Source: Muribaculaceae bacterium Isolate-110 (HZI) (GTDB taxonomy: Bacteria > Bacteroidota > Bacteroidia > Bacteroidales > Muribaculaceae). Taken from it: a DNA stretch of 64,000 bases. Shown piece by piece: positions 9,445 through 18,998 of the stretch (its first letter is position 1; every line of letters begins with the position of its first letter). The notes under the pieces were generated by a model, which saw nothing but the letters and a program-made list of their open reading frames with translations, did not search any database and was not told the DNA's origin. The DNA lies in assembly GCA_003762875.1 (NCBI GenBank), contig RIBL01000001.1, forward strand, positions 248,001 to 312,000. The letters run 5' to 3'. The position numbers and the translations under genes are program-made.

Positions 9445-11526
9445 TCACAGACGCTTCATTTCCGATTCGTCCGCTGTTTTGCCCTTATATTTGTTCTTGC
9501 GCGGGTTGAACTGATATATGATGTTGAGTGTCACTCCGCGGCGGTCATACTTCTGACGTTTGTCAACAAATACGCCATACGTGTTCATTGTCCAGTCATT
9601 ATTGGCTGTGTTGAATATGTCGGTGGCAGTCAGTCTTATGTTCAGTGATTTGTTTAGGAATGTTTTCCCGACCGATAAGTCTGCGGTGAGCCATGTGGAG
9701 CCGAATTGGTTGGTGTGCATGTCACCGCGGCTTCTACCTCCGATGTTGACCGTTGCCGACCAGCCTCGCGGCAGTGCGAATGTGTTGTTGATATCATATG
9801 AGAATATTGGCCTGTCATAGCTTGTGCCGGCAATATCGAGCCATTGACGGTAAAGACCGAGAGTGATGTTGGGAGTCCAGCATCCTATCCTCCTGCCCCA
9901 TACGAGATACATGCTGAAAGCCGTGACATCTATGTTGACTGGATGCATGAGCAACTGTAGATTGTCGGCCGGATAGACTTGTTTGACAAATGCATAGGAG
10001 TCGATGCTTCTTGTTATGTCGGCTTGAAGCATGAAGTCGTCATATATAGCCATCAGTTGCAGGTCGTGCATATGCTCGTCGCGCAGAGCCGGATTGCCCC
10101 CTTCGATTTCATGCAGTCCTGTGTAGGAGAGCGAACCGGTGAGATGTGAGTACGGAGGCTTTACCTTAGCCATTTTATAACTGAGGCTTAGTTGTGAGCG
10201 GTCATTGAATGAATACCCGAGGGAAATGTCGGGGGTAAGGAGGTGGCTGCGGCGGCTCATGTCATCGTCGCGTATGCCGTTGACCTTAAAGATATAGTCG
10301 ACATATTCGTAACGTGCACCCGCAGTCAGCCTGAATCTGTCCGTCATATAGGACCATGAAGCGAAGAGGGCGGCCGATGTCTGACCGGCATCTGTGAGCG
10401 ACGATGGGATGTATTGCCCGACCGTCGCGTTGAGCATGCGATAGTCGAGTGTGGTACGGGTATGGCTGTCCTGCGTGCCTATTGTGAAATCACCGTTGAG
10501 TAAGGGGAAATCGACATATAGTTTCCCGGCCCATAGCGTTGACCTGCGGATGTCGGTGGAGTTTACGGCTTCGATGTCGGAGGCGGGATAAGAGGTCGAG
10601 ACACTGTTGTCGGTCATAGAGTGTCTGAAATCGCCGTCGAAATGTATCAGGTACCTGCCGTCGACACTGTTTTCATAATAAGCTGAGACGAGATGGCTGT
10701 GTGTGCCGGTAGATTTATATATATCGCGCGACAGGGGTGTGCTGTTGTCTGTCAATTCCGAGCCTGAGTTGTACAGGCTGCTTTTTTGGGGATTATAACG
10801 GTAATAGGTACCGAAACAGCGGTTGCCTTTGGCATAGTTCAGTCCTCCGCGGATTGCACCGGAGTTGGATGGATAACGGTTGTGCTGTGAACTGCCGACG
10901 ACGGTCTCTTTTCCGTCATGAAGGAGTGTGTTGGTAGTCAAGCCGGTGATAATCTTGTCATCATGACTGAAAGTACCGTCAATATATATGTCCCAGTCAC
11001 CCGTGTGGTAGTTGAGACTGAGATCTTCAGCGATCGACCATCGGCGACGGCGTTGCAGGGCCACACGGTCGGTCAGTGACAGCCCTTGTGCGAAATTGTG
11101 GCGTGTCGTGATTTTCAGTACAGCGTCGGTGGTGCTTTCATATGCCGCACCCGGAGCCATCAGCAGCTCCACTTTGCGGATGTTGGACGATAGGAGTTGC
11201 TGTAGCTCCGTCTCTTCGCGCATTGGCCGGCCGTCAATCATAATCTTGACATTGCTTTTGCCTGTGACGCTGACTGTATTGTCCGTGACATTTATCATCG
11301 GCAGTTGAGCGAGCACATCAAGAGCGTTGCCGAGTCCGGCAAGAGTTGTGCCTGTGATTGTCGAGACGAGTGTGGTGCCTACAAGTTTTGTAGTCGGCAG
11401 GTTGGCCGTCACGACGATTTCTTGCAACTGTCGGGTGAGGCTGTCGGTCGGTTCGGTGGAGTGGGCGGTCACCGAAATGGCGCAGGCGGCAACTGTCATG
11501 AGCGGGGTGATGATTTTTACATTCAT
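9445..11526 (-). CDS. TonB-dependent receptor-like outer-membrane beta-barrel protein
   Basis: This 693-residue outer-membrane protein has a signal peptide (about 1-21), a plug-like region with VMIDG-type sequence (KIMIDGRPMREE near 109-120, then RKVELLMAPGAAYES), and a long barrel of alternating aromatic strands of the Outer membrane protein beta-barrel family (PF14905 type). It lacks the N-terminal carboxypeptidase-like domain often present in this family, so it is shorter than usual. The substrate is unknown. It lies 141 bases downstream of the TPR/HTH regulator gene but has its own promoter box, and the pair upstream may control it. Confidence 0.85.
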   Translation of the reverse strand: MNVKIITPLMTVAACAISVTAHSTEPTDSLTRQLQEIVVTANLPTTKLVGTTLVSTITGTTLAGLGNALDVLAQLPMINVTDNTVSVTGKSNVKIMIDGRPMREETELQQLLSSNIRKVELLMAPGAAYESTTDAVLKITTRHNFAQGLSLTDRVALQRRRRWSIAEDLSLNYHTGDWDIYIDGTFSHDDKIITGLTTNTLLHDGKETVVGSSQHNRYPSNSGAIRGGLNYAKGNRCFGTYYRYNPQKSSLYNSGSELTDNSTPLSRDIYKSTGTHSHLVSAYYENSVDGRYLIHFDGDFRHSMTDNSVSTSYPASDIEAVNSTDIRRSTLWAGKLYVDFPLLNGDFTIGTQDSHTRTTLDYRMLNATVGQYIPSSLTDAGQTSAALFASWSYMTDRFRLTAGARYEYVDYIFKVNGIRDDDMSRRSHLLTPDISLGYSFNDRSQLSLSYKMAKVKPPYSHLTGSLSYTGLHEIEGGNPALRDEHMHDLQLMAIYDDFMLQADITRSIDSYAFVKQVYPADNLQLLMHPVNIDVTAFSMYLVWGRRIGCWTPNITLGLYRQWLDIAGTSYDRPIFSYDINNTFALPRGWSATVNIGGRSRGDMHTNQFGSTWLTADLSVGKTFLNKSLNIRLTATDIFNTANNDWTMNTYGVFVDKRQKYDRRGVTLNIIYQFNPRKNKYKGKTADESEMKRL

Positions 11527-11542
11527 GCGGGTTGTTTTTGTG

Positions 11543-11575
11543 CAAAATTACGCATGAAAGTATGCTCAATCCAAA
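11543..11575 (-). promoter_or_regulatory. Promoter of the outer-membrane receptor gene
   Basis: On the minus strand TTTG (11572-11575) is followed after 21 bases by TAATTTTG (11543-11550), which fits the Bacteroidota -33/-7 pattern. The ATG is at 11526. Confidence 0.7.
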
Positions 11576-11667
11576 ATAAAAGTCTGACCGATTGGATTGT
11601 AATAGTTTGTTATACAATGATATATAGACTTGGATTCTGTAAAAAGTCTGACAGCCGGATTTTAATG

Positions 11668-12648
11668 TCAGAAAATGCTCTCAAAATCACATCTGTCACA
11701 GTCTGTGGCGTTGAGAAGTCGCTTTTTTAACCTTGATTTTCTCTTGTAGATTACATCGGTCGACTCGTCGAGCAGAAGACTTATGGTACGGGTCGAAAGA
11801 TTGCTTGCGAGATACACGGCGAGCTGATAGTCTTCGGGCTTGATGTCGGGAAGAGTCTGCCTGACGCGCTCAAGTATGTTGTTACGGCAATCATTGACCA
11901 CTCGCTCCATCTTGGGGAACGAGTCGGTGCGTACCGCCTCGATTTCGGCTTTGACTTTTTCGGCGATAGCTTTGCGCTCAGTCCTGGTGCCTTGTGATTC
12001 ATAATAAGTCTGACACAGCGCGTCGATTAGTGAAAACCTGTTGTCAAGCAGACTGTGGAGAGTGTTTTGCAGTCGGCTCACGTCACAGCTCCGGGCCTCT
12101 ATTTCGGTTTTCAGTCCCGAGGCTTCAGCCATCAGCGCGTCATTTTTTGCCGATTGCAGTCTGATCCTCTGGCGCATCAATATGATTGTCCCGGCCGCGA
12201 GCATGATGACAATTATCGTTATATAAAACAATTTCTCCCGGGCGGCACGCTCCTTGTATAGCATAAACTCTTTCTCTTTCTGCAGATAGAGAGCCGTGGC
12301 AAGTTCGTCGTGGTTGCCATAGGTCTTGATAATCGCTTTAAGACGCGATGCTTTCTGAAACTCGTCGCGCAGATTGTGTCCGCCATAATAATCGACAGCT
12401 ATATTAATTATGGTGTCGGTCGGAGCCGTAAGTCGGTTAGCCACCATCGCCTCGCTGTAAAGCAATGCCCATCTGGCTATAGTCGCTGAATCTTCAAGCT
12501 CCGAAATATCCAAGCCGTTAAGGCACGACAATGCGGCTTGCGGGTCTTCCGTCATAAGACGCTGAGCCTCGTCGAGTACTTTGGGACGGGAGGCAGTGTA
12601 GCTGCATCCCGTAAACAGAAGTATGACTATGTACAATAAGTGACGCAT
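11668..12648 (-). CDS. Membrane-bound TPR-type regulator with C-terminal HTH
   Basis: This 326-residue protein begins with a lipoprotein-like signal (Cys near 15) and a short TPR-like helical region (about 25-125). One transmembrane helix (about 141-159) is followed by a coiled coil (160-205), and the cytosolic C-terminus ends in a LuxR-like helix-turn-helix (about 270-315, ISLLLDESTDVIYKRKSRLKKRL). Bacteroidota carry many such membrane-spanning regulators, thought to link periplasmic sensing to transcription. It follows the histidine-kinase-like gene after 35 bases and precedes the outer-membrane receptor gene, its likely target. The DNA-binding role is inferred from the basic HTH and is not proven. 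Confidence 0.75.
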   Translation of the reverse strand: MRHLLYIVILLFTGCSYTASRPKVLDEAQRLMTEDPQAALSCLNGLDISELEDSATIARWALLYSEAMVANRLTAPTDTIINIAVDYYGGHNLRDEFQKASRLKAIIKTYGNHDELATALYLQKEKEFMLYKERAAREKLFYITIIVIMLAAGTIILMRQRIRLQSAKNDALMAEASGLKTEIEARSCDVSRLQNTLHSLLDNRFSLIDALCQTYYESQGTRTERKAIAEKVKAEIEAVRTDSFPKMERVVNDCRNNILERVRQTLPDIKPEDYQLAVYLASNLSTRTISLLLDESTDVIYKRKSRLKKRLLNATDCDRCDFESIF

Positions 12649-12683
12649 GTTGCTATATGGCTGATTGGTTGGATATGGTCAGT

Positions 12684-14810
12684 CTATCTTCCGGGCAATG
12701 AGAGGCAGAATCTGGCTCCGGCCTTGTAGGTGGTGTCGAGCCAAAGGTCGCCGCCGAGATGTCGGGCTAGCAGACGCGAGATGGTGAGGCCGAGTCCCGC
12801 GCCCTGCGAGTCGTGGTCAAGCTTGACAAAGCGATCAAAAATCTTTTCCTTGTTCTCGGGATTGATGCCTATGCCTGTGTCGGTGACTGTGAATGTCATC
12901 TCCTTACCATCACGTCCTGTGGCGTATGACAACACTATGGAGCCTGTGGCGGTAAATTTGGCTGCATTGGTGAGAAGATTGTTGAGTATCTGCTGTAGTC
13001 TTATCGGATCGGTGAAAAAGTCGGCATTCGGCACATCGTGGTCAAGCGAGAGCGTTACTCCCGGCGTGACGCGATGTCTCACACTTGCGATTGTGGCTTC
13101 ACACAAGGCTTTGACCTGCACCACCTGGGCCTGTATCGGCAGCGGGTTACTCTCTATCTCCGACAGTCGCAACACATCGTTGATGATGGTGCTCAGCAGC
13201 TCGCTGTTCAGCTCGAGCAGGTCGGCAAACCGTGCCAGGTGTCGGGCCGACTGGTTAGGAGATGCGTCACCTTGTGTTGACGGGGCGTTGGCCACACAGT
13301 CGGCTATCAGATGGGAATATTCGGTGATGGCCTGTAGCGGCACTTTCACCTCATAGCTCATATTTTTGATAAAATCGCTTTTGAGATTGTTGGCTTTCTG
13401 GGCCTGGTCGCGTGCGCGGATGAGTTCGGCCTTGGATTTGCGCAGGTTCTCGCCCTCGGTTACGAGGCGGTGGTTGGTCTGCGACAGGTTATGGGCGAGC
13501 TGGCGGTTTTTGCGGTATTGTCTGAAGAATACTATTACAAAAATCGCGAGCACAGCAAGGGCACATAGCGACACAGCGATAATTATGCGCTGCATGGCAG
13601 CCACCGATTCGCGGCGTTGCAGCTCCATGACGCCGAGATTGTGTTTCATCTCATATATCGCATAGGCGGTCTGCAACTCGCGGTAACTTTTGCCGGAGCG
13701 TTCGTCAAGCTCTGTCCGGAGCGCGTCGGCATAGCTGAGGCTTGCCTTGAGCAGAGTCTCCTTATATCCGAGAGCTTCGGCACACTCCATCATATAGTGC
13801 AACAGCCGGAGGCGTTGAGGAGCGGCATAAGGTTCGTCAATGACTTGAGTCAGAAGCGGCAAGGCCCGTCGGTAGTCTTTGTGATACATCGCATGATATA
13901 TCTCGGCCATCGGGGCTTTGTCGTATGTCTCGCGTATGGCCGGGTCGGAGGCGAGCAGACCTGTGGCCTTGCGGTAATATTCCTCGATCTGTGAGGGTGA
14001 GAGTATGGCGAAGTTGGAGAGCAGGCGGGTATATATGGTATAGTACGACGTATTGTAGTTGCGGTATATACGTCCGTTGTCGTGATAGTATTTCTCGAGT
14101 TTGGCAATGTCGGCAAGCACTTTCATGTCGGCCGCGACAGATTTTTCCGGGCGGGATGAGGCGAATATTGTCGCAGCGTGGACATTATAGGCATTGCGCA
14201 GTGAATAGGCGGTCGGGGGTAGCCGGTTGATCATCCTGTCGAGCGAGTCCATGTATGTCGCAAGTATATCGCTCGAAGTGTCATCGGAGAGTAACAGGCA
14301 CACACCGTGAGTTAGGGCTATATGGTCGTATAGGTTTGTGCCGGGCACACTTTCTATTTCCTCGAGATATGCCTGGAGAGAGTTGGCGCGCTCCACGCTG
14401 TCACTGTAGCGGGCACGGCGCATGTTGTCCATGAGTCGTATGAATGTGAGCGTCTCGCGCCGGTCGTTGCCGTTGGCACATGCGAGAGCCCATTGTGTGA
14501 GTTGTTCGAGCTTGTCTGACTCACGGATGCGGCGGTTTGCCTGGTTGCGTATGATGTCAAGGGCTGTACGTTGGTCGCCGGCCCGCATGGCGGTGTGATA
14601 GAGTGTGTCGCCGATGGCTGTCGACTGCTCGCGCGGCAATATATCGTAGAGATTGCAGAGTATGACGGTGGAGTCGGATGCCGTGCGGGCGGCGCGCAGT
14701 TCGGCACGGAGCGAATCGACCGCGTGACAATGTTCGGACAGCTCACGGGAGTAGGTGAGTCCCGGCAGCAGTACTGTGATTATGGTTAATATGTATGAGA
14801 GTCGGGACAT
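12684..14810 (-). CDS. TPR-containing sensor histidine kinase homologue with Tyr in the H-box
   Basis: This 708-residue protein has a signal peptide, a large periplasmic TPR-like helical domain (about 25-400), one membrane helix (about 405-425), a coiled coil, a HisKA-like dimerisation helix and a HATPase_c domain. The ATPase motifs are intact: an N-box around QQILNNLLTNAAKF, DTGIGI, and GAGLGL. The H-box reads NMSYEVKVPL, so the phospho-acceptor His is replaced by Tyr486 (codon complement of 13353-13355). It may therefore be a pseudokinase, or it may signal without autophosphorylation. No receiver domain is fused or adjacent, and the next gene is a membrane HTH protein. Confidence 0.85.
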   Translation of the reverse strand: MSRLSYILTIITVLLPGLTYSRELSEHCHAVDSLRAELRAARTASDSTVILCNLYDILPREQSTAIGDTLYHTAMRAGDQRTALDIIRNQANRRIRESDKLEQLTQWALACANGNDRRETLTFIRLMDNMRRARYSDSVERANSLQAYLEEIESVPGTNLYDHIALTHGVCLLLSDDTSSDILATYMDSLDRMINRLPPTAYSLRNAYNVHAATIFASSRPEKSVAADMKVLADIAKLEKYYHDNGRIYRNYNTSYYTIYTRLLSNFAILSPSQIEEYYRKATGLLASDPAIRETYDKAPMAEIYHAMYHKDYRRALPLLTQVIDEPYAAPQRLRLLHYMMECAEALGYKETLLKASLSYADALRTELDERSGKSYRELQTAYAIYEMKHNLGVMELQRRESVAAMQRIIIAVSLCALAVLAIFVIVFFRQYRKNRQLAHNLSQTNHRLVTEGENLRKSKAELIRARDQAQKANNLKSDFIKNMSYEVKVPLQAITEYSHLIADCVANAPSTQGDASPNQSARHLARFADLLELNSELLSTIINDVLRLSEIESNPLPIQAQVVQVKALCEATIASVRHRVTPGVTLSLDHDVPNADFFTDPIRLQQILNNLLTNAAKFTATGSIVLSYATGRDGKEMTFTVTDTGIGINPENKEKIFDRFVKLDHDSQGAGLGLTISRLLARHLGGDLWLDTTYKAGARFCLSLPGR

Positions 14811-14869
14811 CGGATTGCCGGGATTATGTGTTGTCAGATCTGTTGTGTTATGAATTTGAAACGAAAGTC

Positions 14870-15544
14870 TTACACATCAAGTTCGAGGCCGGGCCGACGC
14901 ACTATGGTGATGATTTCATCGGGTGTGTTGACGATATTGTCGGCATAGGTCTCGCGCAGTTCTTTGACGGGGCGGAATCCCCATGTGACCCCGCATGAGT
15001 CGACACATGCGCGTCGGGCTGTCTCCATGTCCACGCCCGAGTCGCCTACATAGAGCACCTTCGACTTGCGTGTCGGCACTTTGCCGAGTATCTCAAACAC
15101 TATCGAAGGGTCGGGCTTTACGGGCACTCCTTCCTTCTGTCCCTCTACCGCACTCCAGGGGATGTCGGGGAAGAAACGGGCTATAAGCATCTCTACGGCC
15201 TGCTGATATTTGTTGGAGGCTACGGCAACTTTCACGTCCATGCCGACGAGTGTGTGGAGCAGTTGTCGTATGCCGGGATATGGTTCGGTCGCGTCGGCCA
15301 TATGCTCGTCGTAATACTCGCGGAACTTCTCGCGCATGGCCTCGATAATTTCGGGTGTGCGCACATCTTCGGGCAGTGCTCGTTCTATAAGCCTGGTCAC
15401 GCCGTTGCCCACAAACATCGGGTAGGACGCAAGACTGTGTTCTGGATATCCGCTCTCTCTGAGTGCGTGATTGGTGGCCGAGCCGAGGTCGGAGATGGTG
15501 TTGAGGAGCGTACCGTCGAGGTCAAATATTACGAGTCGTTTCAT
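14870..15544 (-). CDS. HAD-superfamily phosphatase, phosphoglycolate phosphatase-like
   Basis: This 224-residue protein has the HAD motifs FDLDGTLLNT (motif I, nucleophile D8), ASNKYQQAV (motif II Ser/Thr region near 123), a lysine in PVKPDP (motif III, near 152) and GDSGVDMETA (motif IV, near 167). The helical cap between motifs I and II fits subclass I enzymes such as Gph or PgmB. The substrate cannot be told from the sequence. It follows tamL after 27 bases on the minus strand and precedes the TPR kinase gene by 59 bases. Confidence 0.88.
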   Translation of the reverse strand: MKRLVIFDLDGTLLNTISDLGSATNHALRESGYPEHSLASYPMFVGNGVTRLIERALPEDVRTPEIIEAMREKFREYYDEHMADATEPYPGIRQLLHTLVGMDVKVAVASNKYQQAVEMLIARFFPDIPWSAVEGQKEGVPVKPDPSIVFEILGKVPTRKSKVLYVGDSGVDMETARRACVDSCGVTWGFRPVKELRETYADNIVNTPDEIITIVRRPGLELDV

Positions 15545-15571
15545 AATGCTTGTTTTTTTGCTGTGGTTATG

Positions 15572-17917
15572 TCAGAAAGGATAGCCCACCGAGAAGTGCA
15601 CGGCTGTGTTGCGGTGCCAGTTGAAGCGGAACAGTGGCCAGCGTTCCTGTCCCTCGGCCGGATTGTAGGCCTTTATGCCGAGGTCGAGACGCAGCAGGAA
15701 GTAATTGAAGTCCATGCGCAGACCTATACCGTATGACCATGCTATCTGTTTCCAGAAGGTGTCGAAGTGAAACATGCCTCCGGGCTGGTTTTCGTAGTTG
15801 TGGATGGTCCAGATGTTGCCGGCGTCGATAAACGCGCCCCCTTCGAGCACCCAGAATAGTTTGGCCCTATACTCCACGCTCATGTCAAACCGGATGTCGC
15901 CGCATTGGTTCATGAAGTAGGTCACGGAGTTGTGGGAGTTGTAGCTGCCCGGACCGAGTGTGCGCACGCCCCATCCGCGCACTCCGTTGGCTCCGCCGGC
16001 ATAAAAGCGTTTCTCAAAGGGGAGCACGCGCGAGTTGCCGTAGGGAAATCCGATGCCTGCGCCCACGTGGAATGCAAGCGAGTGGCGGTGGTCGAAGTTG
16101 CGTGTGAGTGCATAGTCGACCTCACCCTTTACATATTGCGAGAAGCTGGTGTTGAACACGTCATACACTCCGTCGTCGGTACGGTGTGCGAGTATTCGCG
16201 AGCCGAGATAGAGCAGGTTGCCGGCTGTCTCGGCCGAGGCACGTATGGTGTAGACCATAGGCTGTATGCCGCGTGTGCGTCCGACGGCCGAGGGTATGCG
16301 CTTATTGGAGTTGTAATATCGGTAACCCATGCTCATGATGAAGTGGTCTTCATAGCTGTAGCGGAGCAGGGGATTGTCGGGCGCGATGGCGTCGAGAAAA
16401 TCGTTGGTGCGCTCAGGCAGGTAGACATAGTTGATGTCAATGAGGTCAAACTCGTGACGCCGTGTGTTGGTGCGGTTGACCCACTTGTATTTCCACGCCG
16501 CGCCCGAGATGATGCGTGTGTACTCGGGTCGCTCCTGATAGTTGCCCGATATGGCCAGTTCGGAGGTCACGTTGAAACGCTGGCGCATGCTCAGCGGCGC
16601 GAAGGGAAATTCAAAGCGCGGGAATGTGATGCCGACCTCACCGGCATATTCGGTGTAGCGGTCGTTGATGAGTCCGTTGAACGAGCCCGACAGGCTCTCG
16701 TAGTTCATGCGTAGACGGGCAGTGAAGAGCTGTGAGCCGCGGGCCAGATTGCGGTGCTGATAGGTGGCTCCGACACCAAATCCGAGATCGCCCTCCGAGT
16801 TGGTGCCCTCGACATCGAGGGTGATTGACTGTTTCTTGTTGCGCGACAGCAATATGTATACGTCGAGCAGCCGGTCGGCAGTGGCAGTGGTGTCGGCCGT
16901 GGCTACCTCGGGCACCAGTTCTATGTTGATTGACTTGAGTATGCCCAGACGTGCGAGTGACTCATATGTACGGTCTACACTGTGGGTATTGTAAAGCTGT
17001 CCCGGCACGAGAAAACATTTTTCCTCAAGAGTACCCGGAGTGAGATAACGGTCGGGGCCGTAGAGTATCTCTACATTTTTATAATGTACGGTGTCGAGTT
17101 CGGTACGTGTGCGGTCGATGTCGGTGATGAATATCACACGGCCTATGCGGTAGAGCGAGTGAATTGCGAGCGAGTCGGCCCTGGTGTCGGCTCCGGCCGG
17201 TCGCTGCGGCGGCTTGACTGTCATGGTGAGGATGACGTCGTGTGACATCTCGGCCGTGTCGGCGTAATAGGTTATATAGTCTTTGTTGAACGCATAGTAG
17301 CCGTGGTCGCGCAGACGGCGGGTGATGAGAGTGCGCTCCGCGTCAAGGTTGTCGCGGTCAAACTTGTCTCCTTTTCTGACCGTGAAGCGTGCCGAGTCGG
17401 ACATTATGACCTGTGCCACCGACGTGTCGGGTATCTCATAGTTGATGGCCGATATGCGATGGGGCTCGCCTGTGACTATCCTGTAGTTTACGTCGATTTT
17501 TTTCTTGTCGGGCCTCATCATCGTGTCCACCTCCACCTGCGCGCCGAGATACCCGCGGTTGATCATCGCCAGTTGCAGTTGGCGCGCCGAGGCGTCGGTT
17601 AGTGTCTGCTGATAGAGCACAGGGGGCTGACCCATGCGGCGCACCCAGCGGTTATACCATTTGGTGGTGTCGTTGCCTGAGAGATTATAGGTGCCGAGCT
17701 GTAGTTTCCAGAATCCGAGCACACGGTGGTTGGGGGTCTGGCGCAGGTAATTGTATAACTCGGAAGACGACACGTCCCTGTCGCCCTCCACATCAATCTC
17801 TACATTGTCGAGCAGGAGATTTCCCTCCGGCACATGGCGCGTCGCGCTGCATCCGGTCATCATCAGCGATGCAACAGCTACGGCTTGTAGAGCCACTCTA
17901 TGTAGCCATTCTCTCAT
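15572..17917 (-). CDS. tamL: TamL-like lipidated BamA/TamA-family outer-membrane protein
   Basis: This 781-residue Omp85-family protein has a lipobox (LMMTGC, Cys at 23), several POTRA-like domains in about 30-370 and a 16-strand-type barrel to the C-terminus. The barrel has the conserved FYAGGANGVRGW motif (VRGW region) and ends in a Phe (VGYPF). The N-terminal CSATRHVPEGNLLLDNV pattern is typical of TamL, the lipoprotein TamA homologue of Bacteroidota. Its partner TamB is not in this window. The role is presumably insertion or transport at the outer membrane or of its lipids. The start at 17917 lies only 8 bases after a -7 box. Confidence 0.87.
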   Translation of the reverse strand: MREWLHRVALQAVAVASLMMTGCSATRHVPEGNLLLDNVEIDVEGDRDVSSSELYNYLRQTPNHRVLGFWKLQLGTYNLSGNDTTKWYNRWVRRMGQPPVLYQQTLTDASARQLQLAMINRGYLGAQVEVDTMMRPDKKKIDVNYRIVTGEPHRISAINYEIPDTSVAQVIMSDSARFTVRKGDKFDRDNLDAERTLITRRLRDHGYYAFNKDYITYYADTAEMSHDVILTMTVKPPQRPAGADTRADSLAIHSLYRIGRVIFITDIDRTRTELDTVHYKNVEILYGPDRYLTPGTLEEKCFLVPGQLYNTHSVDRTYESLARLGILKSINIELVPEVATADTTATADRLLDVYILLSRNKKQSITLDVEGTNSEGDLGFGVGATYQHRNLARGSQLFTARLRMNYESLSGSFNGLINDRYTEYAGEVGITFPRFEFPFAPLSMRQRFNVTSELAISGNYQERPEYTRIISGAAWKYKWVNRTNTRRHEFDLIDINYVYLPERTNDFLDAIAPDNPLLRYSYEDHFIMSMGYRYYNSNKRIPSAVGRTRGIQPMVYTIRASAETAGNLLYLGSRILAHRTDDGVYDVFNTSFSQYVKGEVDYALTRNFDHRHSLAFHVGAGIGFPYGNSRVLPFEKRFYAGGANGVRGWGVRTLGPGSYNSHNSVTYFMNQCGDIRFDMSVEYRAKLFWVLEGGAFIDAGNIWTIHNYENQPGGMFHFDTFWKQIAWSYGIGLRMDFNYFLLRLDLGIKAYNPAEGQERWPLFRFNWHRNTAVHFSVGYPF

Positions 17918-17925
17918 TGCTGATA

Positions 17926-17957
17926 CAAAGGTACTCCTCCCGCGCCAAATTCACAAA
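17926..17957 (-). promoter_or_regulatory. Promoter of the tamL operon
   Basis: On the minus strand TTTG (17954-17957) is followed after 20 bases by TACCTTTG (17926-17933), a full match to the Bacteroidota pattern. The predicted leader before the ATG at 17917 is only about 4 bases. Confidence 0.75.
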
Positions 17958-17973
17958 TCGTAAGGGATAAAAA

Positions 17974-18005
17974 TTTGCGAGATACGTGTACGTTTAGTAA
18001 TTTTG
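17974..18005 (+). promoter_or_regulatory. Promoter of the coiled-coil/mgtC-like operon
   Basis: TTTG (17974-17977), a 20-base spacer and TAATTTTG (17998-18005) form a full Bacteroidota promoter, divergent from that of tamL. The leader before the ATG at 18086 is about 75 bases. Confidence 0.75.
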
Positions 18006-18085
18006 CACCTATATTTTTATTCGGGCATTTATTTGTGCACTAATCAACGGACAAATCTACGAATTAAACTCACGTAATCATAGAA

Positions 18086-18997
18086 ATGAAAAATAAGTTA
18101 TCACCTCTGATGATTGTCGCCGCCATTCTCGCGATATTGTTACTGCTGGCGGTAGGTTTCGGTGTCACACAGGTCGCTTCGCTGAAGTCGCAGGTGCAGC
18201 AGGCTCAGTTGCAGAACGAGGAGTTAAAGCTCGACAACGAGCAGTTGCAGCTCTCCAACGAGTTTGACCTTCTCAACTCCGAGTTTCAACAATATGAAAA
18301 TCAGGCTCAGCGTCTGGCCAACGATACTATCCTTGCAAAATATACCGCTGCCAAGACCAAGGTGGAGCAGCTCATGAAAGAGCTGAAAAACGAGAAGGTG
18401 AAGTCGCAGGCCCGCATTAAGGAACTGCAAAATGAGATTTCGACCCTCAAAGGTCTCCTCCGCCATTATATAGCCCAGATTGATTCGCTCAACAAGGAGA
18501 ATGCCGGTCTGAAGGCTGAGAACTCAGAGATAAAGGCTCGAAACGAGCAGCTAAGTTCAAGGGTAATCGAGGAGACTCGCCGCAATGAGAATCTGAGCGA
18601 GCGCATGACTCTCGCCGAGAAACTCAATGTCACCGGAGTATCGCTCACCGCGCTCAAGAAAAACGGCAAGGTGGAGAAGAATGTCACCAAGGCCAAGCAG
18701 TTGATGGTGAAATTCACAATACCTCAGAACAACTCGACACCCGTAGGCGAGAAAACTATCTATATGCGTCTCGTGAGCCCCGAAGGACAGTTGCTCGGCG
18801 GCGGGGCGTCGTTCCAGTTTGAGGGCAAGAGCGTACCCGCATCGGCCCGCAAGAACATCGAGTATGCCGGTGAGGAGATACCCGGTATCACCATCTACTG
18901 GGATGTCAACACAACACTGACCCCCGGTGAGTATACCGTCGAACTCTTTACCGACGGCTATCGTCTGACCTCGCGTCGCTTTACTCTCAAGAAATAA
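18086..18997 (+). CDS. Membrane-anchored coiled-coil protein
   Basis: This 303-residue protein has one N-terminal membrane helix (about 7-29), a long Gln/Glu/Lys-rich coiled coil (about 30-190) and a globular C-terminal domain (about 200-303) with beta-strand character. That domain includes PVGEKTIYMRLVSPEGQLL and an ending rich in Tyr, Thr and Arg. The layout suggests a periplasmic or cell-envelope spacer or scaffold. I do not recognise a characterised family. It is followed after a single base by the MgtC-like gene, so the two are co-transcribed. Confidence 0.8.
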   Translation: MKNKLSPLMIVAAILAILLLLAVGFGVTQVASLKSQVQQAQLQNEELKLDNEQLQLSNEFDLLNSEFQQYENQAQRLANDTILAKYTAAKTKVEQLMKELKNEKVKSQARIKELQNEISTLKGLLRHYIAQIDSLNKENAGLKAENSEIKARNEQLSSRVIEETRRNENLSERMTLAEKLNVTGVSLTALKKNGKVEKNVTKAKQLMVKFTIPQNNSTPVGEKTIYMRLVSPEGQLLGGGASFQFEGKSVPASARKNIEYAGEEIPGITIYWDVNTTLTPGEYTVELFTDGYRLTSRRFTLKK

Positions 18998-18998
18998 T

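Noticed and set aside
15905-16714. Plus-strand open frame of 269 codons opposite tamL
   Set aside because: Antisense to the barrel region; no family, no promoter box.
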